DNA from: Bin55 sp964511425
GTDB lineage: Bacteria; Pseudomonadota; Gammaproteobacteria; Pseudomonadales; Azotimanducaceae
Reading direction: 5' to 3'
NCBI GenBank assembly: GCA_964511425.1
Contig: CAZEFI010000061.1
Location: 1 to 11,235, forward strand
Length of the DNA stretch: 11,235 bases
Both the position numbers and the translations under genes were made by a program. The notes under the pieces were generated by a model. It saw only the letters and a program-made list of their open reading frames with translations, searched no databases and was not told the origin of the DNA. Shown here one piece after another: positions 6,672-11,235 of the stretch (its first letter is position 1; each line of letters begins with the position of its first letter).

Positions 6672-7242
6672 TCAACTAACACGACAAACTATCAAAAAGT
6701 TGACTCAAAACAGTATATTTTGGCAGGCTACTCATGTTTCTGTTCACGAAGTGCAAGGACGCATGCCACTCGATCAGTCTTTCCGTTAGTCTTCGTACCA
6801 TAATTGCCGAATCAAACAGACCGGATGGGGCACTTTCGATGGTTGAGTTTCTACGAAGTATTTAGTCTATCGGCCGACCTGCGGAACGATCTTCTACCGT
6901 GCTCAGGATGGTATGGTGTGACTAAGTACTAGCATTCCGCATCTACCTTGTCGGACATACACGTACATACCGCGCCCGTGACATTGATTGGAGATTTGTG
7001 GATGAAAATCGGAACTAAACGATTGTCAGGCCTACTAGCAGTGCTACAGTTCTTTTCTATTCCAACCTAAGTCAACGAGTATTCGACTTTCAATAACCTT
7101 TGCAAGTGTATCTTATTGGCGAAAGTACACCAAAGAAATCATCTGCGTGATTGCGATGCGAGATTGAAAGTACTCAGACCGATGAAGTGAGTAATGAACA
7201 AAAATTGGAACTAAATAGCAAGCAATGCCACAACGAATTTGC
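6672..7242. other. 570-base stretch without a large gene, between convergent genes
   Basis: I see no conserved gene here. It holds the short signal-peptide-like frame at 7002-7070. It also holds a 43-codon frame from ATG 6734 to TAG 6866, which contains DGALSMVEFLRS, faintly like the start of IS1595-type transposases, but has no ribosome binding site or further support. No convincing terminator hairpin with a T-run was seen for either flanking gene. The stretch may be gene debris. Confidence 0.5.
7002..7070 (+). pseudogene. Signal-peptide-only short frame, remnant of a secreted-protein gene or a tiny peptide
   Basis: ATG at 7002 is preceded by GGAG (6990-6993) with an ideal 8-nt spacer. It opens a 22-codon frame, MKIGTKRLSGLLAVLQFFSIPT, ending in TAA at 7068. 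The basic start and hydrophobic core are a typical signal peptide. Past the TAA the same frame stays open for about 39 codons, which fits a secreted-protein gene killed by a stop codon and then decayed. A genuine small membrane peptide is the alternative. Confidence 0.4.
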
Positions 7243-8475
7243 TTATTCCACGTTTGGAGTGTACGCTCCTAGAAGCGTGAGAAGTTCTTCTAATGGGTCC
7301 AATACGCTACTATAGACTTCTGGGACAGTTGACCGTTCTCTTGCTGCTGTCAGCCACATGTCGCGTTTTTCTCGGACGATATCGGCTGCGGTCTCTCCAT
7401 TTAGCTCTTTAATAGAAGGGTCAACACCATGGTCCAACAAGACTTTTACCGGAGGAGGATAACCGTGAACAGCAGCCCAGTGAAGCGCGTTTCTACCATT
7501 TGCGTCGGTACGGATTGGATTTAATCCTTTTTCCAATAGTTCTTCAAGGAGCTCAGCATCAACAAGTGAAACCGCGGCTCGACCGAGCGTAAAGCTCGAC
7601 TGATCGTCCTGTCCCGGATCCGCGCCTGCATCAAGAACTGCGCGTACACAGCTGCTCTCTTTCAATCGACCGTCTTGAATTAACGCGGTGAGAAGAGGGG
7701 TGTTTCCATCAGGGTCCGGACGATTAACAGCATCGGGATCTGTTCTGACAATAGTGTTGAACTCGTCACATCGCCCAAGTCCAACTAAGTCTCCAACCTT
7801 CAGAATGGGATCTTCCGCCAAAATCATAGAAATGCGCTCGTCTTGTTCTCCAGCACGTGAATTGAGAATCACTGCAAGAGGTGATTGTCCATTCTCGAAG
7901 TTTTCCGAGAGCAAGTTTGGACGGTGCTTTATTGCAGCTTGAATTACATCGAGTCTTTGTTTGAGGATGAAGTCTCTCCGAAACGAATCATCATCGAGTA
8001 AGGCGATTCGTACTTCAAACGCTGATGTTCCATCAATCATACCCTCGAGCAATTTGACGTACACTTCCCTTGATTGAGGACCAGTAATCTGATCCTCTGC
8101 TATGCCATTATTAAAGAACATCACGGTTGGAACTGCCGATAACTGATACTTTGAAAAGATCTCGGGCGACTCATCAATGTCAAGTTTGAACACCTTTGCG
8201 CGACCTGACATTTCCGGCATTAGACTATCAATAGTAGGATCCAAAACCTTGCATGGAGCACACCACGTAGCAGTAAAGTCTACTAGGACGGGTATCTTGG
8301 AGTCTAATACTTCAGCCTTGAAATTCTCAGTGGTTACGTAAGAAACGATCTCATCGAAACTTGTGCTTTTGTCATCTTCATTGTCGTTATTTGAAAGTAT
8401 TGCGGACGCGACGGTGATTCCAACGCTCAGCGACAGAACAACCAATAATTTACTGCAATTCTTAATGTGATTCAA
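7243..8475 (-). CDS. Exported thioredoxin-ankyrin repeat fusion protein
   Basis: The product is 410 residues. A signal peptide (to about residue 26) is followed by a thioredoxin domain (about 40-150) with PVLVDFTATWCAPCK around the active site WCAPC (71-75) and cis-Pro 116 in AVPT. A helical linker follows, and then ankyrin-type repeats from about 250 to 370: DGNTPLLTAL with VLDAGADP, and NGRNALHWAAVHG with VLLDHGVDPS. The thioredoxin part should reduce or rearrange disulfides in the periplasm, and the ankyrin part should bind a protein partner. The start is TTG at 8473-8475, with AGGA 7 nt upstream. No ATG lies near, and a stop is upstream in frame. It lies 105 nt downstream of the TlpA-like gene, so co-expression is likely. 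Thioredoxin-ankyrin fusions are uncommon in bacteria. Other cysteines are at 7, 236 and 276. Confidence 0.9.
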   Translation of the reverse strand: MNHIKNCSKLLVVLSLSVGITVASAILSNNDNEDDKSTSFDEIVSYVTTENFKAEVLDSKIPVLVDFTATWCAPCKVLDPTIDSLMPEMSGRAKVFKLDIDESPEIFSKYQLSAVPTVMFFNNGIAEDQITGPQSREVYVKLLEGMIDGTSAFEVRIALLDDDSFRRDFILKQRLDVIQAAIKHRPNLLSENFENGQSPLAVILNSRAGEQDERISMILAEDPILKVGDLVGLGRCDEFNTIVRTDPDAVNRPDPDGNTPLLTALIQDGRLKESSCVRAVLDAGADPGQDDQSSFTLGRAAVSLVDAELLEELLEKGLNPIRTDANGRNALHWAAVHGYPPPVKVLLDHGVDPSIKELNGETAADIVREKRDMWLTAARERSTVPEVYSSVLDPLEELLTLLGAYTPNVE

Positions 8476-8482
8476 TATGCGG

Positions 8483-8486
8483 TCCT
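8483..8486 (-). promoter_or_regulatory. Ribosome binding site AGGA supporting a TTG start
   Basis: On the minus strand TTAGGA ends 7 nt before TTG at 8473-8475. There is no ATG or GTG near this point in the frame, and the signal peptide begins right after the TTG, so this site supports the rare start. Confidence 0.6.
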
Positions 8487-8580
8487 AAGTCTACTGTGAA
8501 TTTCCTTGCTTTAAAAAGAATTCAAGCTCACTCGATGGTGAAGCAAATTCTGAAAGGTGATGTAGAGTCGAACACATTAA

Positions 8581-10344
8581 TTATTGTGAAGTTGCGCGAA
8601 GGTTCTCTGCTAAATATTCCTTCAATTGTTCGGGGTGCAAGTTCTTTTTGAGAATGCACCCTTTTGTGTCAACTAAATAGTTTCTGGGTATGCGTTGCAC
8701 ACCATAGGCTACAGCTGTCGGACCTTGCATTCCTTGGACTTCGCCGAGGTTCACCCATGGAAGTTGGTGTTCTTCAGAACTCTCTGACCAGTCTACAGAT
8801 TCGCTATCTAGAGAAATCGACACAATCTCAAAGTCGCTTTCGTGATGGAGTGTATATAAAGCTTTCAAGTAAGGGAACATACTAATGCACGGACCGCACC
8901 ATGATGCCCAAAAGTCGATCAAAACAAGTTGATTGCTTGCCAAAAGATCCTCGTAAAGTACTAAGTCATCTCCAGCCAAGTTAGGAAGATTGAAATCTGG
9001 GACTCTTTGGGCTTGAGTTAATGATCTTTCATTTGTCTCAATCGAAAATTCCAAGGCAAGATACTCCTTTAAAGGAGAAACTCGTCGAGATACTATCTCT
9101 GGGTCGAGCTCTTTGCTTAGTCTTTCAAAAATGGGAAATACTTCATTTCTGTTTTCATCAATAACACTATACGCCCCTAGTTCCAAAGCAAGTAAAGAGT
9201 CCAATGGGTCTTTCGAATTCTTTGCGGAGTCTTGTAACGAAGTCTTTTGTATATGGAACTGTTTTTGGCGTAATTTTCCGGTTTCAGAAGCCAAAAAACG
9301 GGCGCGTATTAGGTCGTCGATTGACGCTTGAACTGGATCCATTGGCACATGTTCACATCCACCAGCTGGTGGTGGAACATCTATTTTTGGTAGGTCAATG
9401 ACACTGGTAGAGTCTTCATTTTGCGACGAGATCGTTTCGGACCGCTCGGTTTCCTTATCACTCAAGGAGTGAGCCGTGGACTTTGTTTCATCTTCTGCGT
9501 TCGCGATTTCTTCGGCTATGGCAGTGTATTCGTCACTACTCTGCCAAGTCTCAATGAGATTAGTGTTGCGCTTACTTCGTGAACTTGCCTCGAGTGAACA
9601 TCTAGTATCATTGAACCTAACGTATACCCACGACCTAGGCTCAATCACGGCTGGTGTCGACCAGTACTCATCTCCTGAATCCAGATTGATCGTTACGGCA
9701 ATAGGTTCGTCGATATCTCCCCAAAGAATAGTTCGATGGTGGTCGGGCACCATGACGGATCCGAGACTCAAGGTCGTTTTGACACCATCCACGAACCGAG
9801 TAGTGCGTATGTCTACGATCGCCATCGACAAGTCTAAATTCGTCCACCGAAAGTCGCCCATCACCGAAAATCCTTCAGTATGATTTTTGGATAGTCTTGA
9901 TGTATCCACCAAAATGAGAAAGTCCGAGTAGTAGGGGTCGGCATGTTCCACTATAGCGAATTCGACAGGAGCCCAACCTGGTGTCAACCACACGGTTTCG
10001 GACAATTTTTTATCCTCGATACCTCGAACCGAGATTAGTACTTTTATCTGTGATTCGAGGATTCCGCTCAGTTTGACCTCTCCATCGACGAAATTTCCAG
10101 ACGCCCAAACAACTGTTTCCACTTCACCAGAATCGCTGGTTCTCTCGTATGTTACGTCAATAGTAGCGGAATCTAGATTCTTAGTCTTCTGATCCAAAGT
10201 GTTCGACCCGACGTCTTCTTCCGTGCTAGATTCGACCCAATAGTATTTTCCGTTCACGTGGAACGTATTCTCAGGTTCTTGATCGTCTGAGAGCACGCCG
10301 ATCGCCCAAAGAATTAACCCGAGAACAACTAAACTTCTTGTCAT
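8581..10344 (-). CDS. Exported protein with C-terminal TlpA/ResA-type thioredoxin domain
   Basis: The product is 587 residues. It has a short signal peptide (MTRSLVVLGLILWAIGVLS), a beta-rich region to about residue 250, an acidic Ser/Glu-rich linker (265-320), a helical segment (about 335-440), and a TlpA-like domain (446-587) opening VPDFNLPNL. The active site LIDFWASWCGPC has its cysteines at 483 and 486, with cis-Pro 553 in RIPRN. TlpA/ResA/DsbE proteins are periplasmic thiol reductants for cytochrome c maturation or other exported substrates. No cytochrome genes lie nearby, so the substrate is unknown. The beta region resembles the N-terminal modules of Bacteroidota-style TlpA proteins only in position. 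Extra cysteines are at 249, 330 and 563. The ATG at 10342-10344 has GGGAG about 10 nt upstream. The thioredoxin-ankyrin gene follows on the same strand. Confidence 0.88.
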   Translation of the reverse strand: MTRSLVVLGLILWAIGVLSDDQEPENTFHVNGKYYWVESSTEEDVGSNTLDQKTKNLDSATIDVTYERTSDSGEVETVVWASGNFVDGEVKLSGILESQIKVLISVRGIEDKKLSETVWLTPGWAPVEFAIVEHADPYYSDFLILVDTSRLSKNHTEGFSVMGDFRWTNLDLSMAIVDIRTTRFVDGVKTTLSLGSVMVPDHHRTILWGDIDEPIAVTINLDSGDEYWSTPAVIEPRSWVYVRFNDTRCSLEASSRSKRNTNLIETWQSSDEYTAIAEEIANAEDETKSTAHSLSDKETERSETISSQNEDSTSVIDLPKIDVPPPAGGCEHVPMDPVQASIDDLIRARFLASETGKLRQKQFHIQKTSLQDSAKNSKDPLDSLLALELGAYSVIDENRNEVFPIFERLSKELDPEIVSRRVSPLKEYLALEFSIETNERSLTQAQRVPDFNLPNLAGDDLVLYEDLLASNQLVLIDFWASWCGPCISMFPYLKALYTLHHESDFEIVSISLDSESVDWSESSEEHQLPWVNLGEVQGMQGPTAVAYGVQRIPRNYLVDTKGCILKKNLHPEQLKEYLAENLRATSQ

Positions 10345-10494
10345 AATCCTATTTCTCCCTCAACAACCGATCGCGCCCTTACAGCGTGGTCTGAGAATAT
10401 GCTGTCGAATCGCTCAATTGTTAGATGAAAAAAGTCGATATTCAGTTACGCTGAGGTAATACACAAGAACGCTCCTAGTATCAACTCAGACTCG

Positions 10495-10515
10495 AATTCA
10501 ACCAGTCGTTGAATT
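10495..10515. repeat. Perfect palindrome, 8-bp arms
   Basis: AATTCAAC (10495-10502) and GTTGAATT (10508-10515) flank a 5-nt centre, CAGTC. It lies 150 nt upstream of the TlpA-like gene and about 300 nt upstream of the IS OrfA. There is no T-run on either side, so an operator-type site is more likely than a terminator. Confidence 0.45.
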
Positions 10516-10612
10516 AAAACAACTCTAAGTACTGTTTTCGTAAATTTCAATTGGTAAGAAAAATGCGAACTCATGGTTCGTTTATGCACTCTGAACTAAA
10601 CATAGGATCCCG

Positions 10613-10628
10613 CTGACAGATGTGTCAG
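10613..10628. repeat. Short palindrome CTGACA-N4-TGTCAG
   Basis: Six-base arms flank GATG. It sits 15 nt before the first copy of the 23-bp direct repeat. It may mark an element boundary or a protein-binding site; nothing more can be said. Confidence 0.3.
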
Positions 10629-10642
10629 GAGATTCGAGACGG

Positions 10643-10665
10643 GTCTTGCTCAGGAAATATGGGAA
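10643..10665. repeat. 23-bp direct repeat, copy 1
   Basis: GTCTTGCTCA, then GG, then AAATATGGGAA. It matches copy 2 (10728-10750) at 22 of 23 positions, start to start 85 bp. Both copies are followed by an A-rich tract. Confidence 0.7.
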
Positions 10666-10727
10666 GAAAAAAACCGAAAAGTTCTGTTTGGTGGATCTAC
10701 TGTGTTCGATCGGCACTACGCAACTAT

Positions 10728-10750
10728 GTCTTGCTCACGAAATATGGGAA
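10728..10750. repeat. 23-bp direct repeat, copy 2, possible left end of the IS
   Basis: GTCTTGCTCA, then CG, then AAATATGGGAA, with one mismatch to copy 1. It begins with TG at 10727-10728, as IS3-type ends do, and lies about 70 nt before OrfA, the usual place for the left inverted repeat. Copy 1 would then be a second or relict end. Confidence 0.45.
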
Positions 10751-10795
10751 TCAAAAGCCCCATGTTTAATATAGAAACACAGAGGAGTGAAGCAC

Positions 10796-11089
10796 ATGAG
10801 CAAGCGAATTTTAATGTCCGCAACGGAGCGCGGCGAGCTGGTATTGAGACTCTTACGTAAAGAAGCTACGGCGGTTCAGTTAGCCCGCGAAGCGGGTATT
10901 TCAGAGCCGACGTTATATCAATGGCGCGATGCCTTTTTGCAAGGAGGATTTTCGGGTTTAGAGGATCGTCGCGGTACCGATCCAGAGCGGCGGCGGTTGG
11001 AACGCGAGTTAGCCGAGCGAGATCAAGTGATTGGCGAGATGACGGTGGCCCTGCGGACGTTAAAAAAAAGTATGGGCGTATCCAAGTGA
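10796..11089 (+). CDS. IS3-family transposase OrfA
   Basis: The product is 97 residues. The helix-turn-helix (about residues 8-45, AVQLAREAGISEPTLYQWRDA) is the DNA-binding part of IS3-type OrfA. It is followed by a charged helical segment (ERRRLERELAERDQVIGEMT) that would form the leucine-zipper-like oligomerisation region. ATG 10796 has AGGAG 8 nt upstream; the in-frame GTG at 10787 overlaps that site and is less likely. The gene ends at TGA 11087 just after the slippery run, as expected for an OrfA that feeds an OrfAB fusion by -1 frameshifting. It looks intact and might still bind element ends. Confidence 0.85.
   Translation: MSKRILMSATERGELVLRLLRKEATAVQLAREAGISEPTLYQWRDAFLQGGFSGLEDRRGTDPERRRLERELAERDQVIGEMTVALRTLKKSMGVSK
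11062..11069 (+). promoter_or_regulatory. Programmed -1 frameshift site (A8 G)
   Basis: A run of eight A followed by G lets ribosomes shift from the OrfA frame (TTA AAA AAA AGT) to the -1 frame (AAA AAA AAG TAT), which continues as YGRIQVTETFRR. This is the usual IS3 arrangement for making the OrfAB transposase. Confidence 0.65.
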
Positions 11090-11196
11090 CCGAAACCTTT
11101 CGTCGTTGTGTCCAGTCTGAGATGAGCGCGGTATCGGGATCGGTACGGTTGACCTCGGTGTTGTCCCTGTTGGGTATTTCGAGGAGTGTGTCTTAA
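11063..11196 (+). pseudogene. IS3-family transposase OrfB, only the N-terminus remains
   Basis: In the -1 frame after the slippery run the sequence reads KKKYGRIQVTETFRRC and on to VRLTSVLSLLGISRS, typical of the beginning of IS3-type OrfB proteins. It stops at TAA 11194-11196 after GISRSVS. A full OrfB is about 270-300 residues with a DDE catalytic domain, none of which is present. The loss is abrupt rather than gradual, which points to an insertion or deletion at about 11185-11190. Confidence 0.65.
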
Positions 11197-11235
11197 ATTC
11201 CGTGTATGGATTGGATAATGTAATCGTTGGTACGT
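11186..11235. mobile_element. Possible terminus of a second insertion sequence (IS256-like) at the window edge
   Basis: OrfB is cut at GTGTGTCTTAAATTCCGTGT. A GTGTCTTAAATT-type end resembles terminal inverted repeats I associate with IS256-family elements, but this is from memory and the element continues outside the window. Confidence 0.25.

Larger units (their letters stand above)
10727..11187 (+). mobile_element. Truncated IS3-family insertion sequence
   Basis: The element is recognised by an OrfA with an N-terminal helix-turn-helix, an A8 slippery run and an OrfB start in the -1 frame. Base composition is clearly more GC-rich than the genes to the left. The left limit is inferred from the TG-starting repeat at 10727. 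The right limit is where OrfB similarity stops (after GISRS). The right inverted repeat and nearly all of OrfB are missing, so the copy cannot move on its own. Confidence 0.65.

Noticed and set aside
6672..6703. Inverted repeat TCAACT ... AGTTGA just after repeat gene B
   Set aside because: Six-base arms with a 20-nt loop and no T-run do not make a credible terminator.
6734..6868. 43-codon frame with DGALSMVEFLRS, possibly an IS1595-type transposase remnant
   Set aside because: The similarity is a dozen residues from memory, with no zinc-finger cysteines or catalytic motifs following in any frame.

Overview
The window looks like chromosomal DNA of a moderately AT-rich Gram-negative bacterium, probably a marine-type gammaproteobacterium. 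This guess rests on exported proteins with typical signal peptides, a DUF1800/DUF1501 gene pair, Shine-Dalgarno-led genes, a good sigma-54 promoter and a more GC-rich IS3-type fragment. No rRNA, tRNA or marker gene fixes the taxonomy. Almost every gene encodes an exported or membrane-anchored protein of poorly known function. No CRISPR array, tRNA or rRNA was seen.

Left block (1-3983, all minus strand). Transcription runs right to left. A DUF1800 protein (2265-3983) is followed by a DUF1501 Tat-exported protein (882-2261), with its GTG start 3 nt past the DUF1800 stop. Next come an open frame with no usable start (503-772, probably a broken or mis-sequenced gene) and, overlapping it, the 5' part of a single-pass membrane protein that runs off the left edge (1-518).

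Middle block (4311-6671, plus strand). Three small secreted-protein genes follow, divergent from the left block. The first and third are paralogues, each a signal peptide plus two copies of a ~100-residue beta-rich repeat with the signature GTYEFPPPEGVEG. The gene between them is an unrelated secreted protein that I do not recognise. It is preceded by a near-consensus sigma-54 promoter and a dyad near -100, so it and the third gene may form an inducible unit. A 570-base stretch without a large gene follows. It holds a 22-codon frame encoding little more than a signal peptide, behind a good ribosome binding site.

Right block (7243-10344, minus strand). Two exported thioredoxin-fold proteins lie in tandem. 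One is a 587-residue protein with a C-terminal TlpA/ResA-type domain (WCGPC). The other is a thioredoxin (WCAPC) fused to ankyrin repeats, started with TTG. They probably form a periplasmic or surface thiol-redox pair. Their partners are unknown.

Right edge (10345-11235). A 450-base stretch with palindromes and a 23-bp direct repeat leads into a more GC-rich IS3-type element. It has an intact OrfA, an A8 slippery run in the -1 configuration and a sharply truncated OrfB. The sequence after the break resembles the terminus of a second insertion sequence.

Best candidate for something undescribed: the 4.3-6.7 kb secreted-protein cluster, meaning the two-repeat GTYEFPPP family flanking a sigma-54-driven unknown protein, next to the unusual thioredoxin pair. 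A shared function is inference only.
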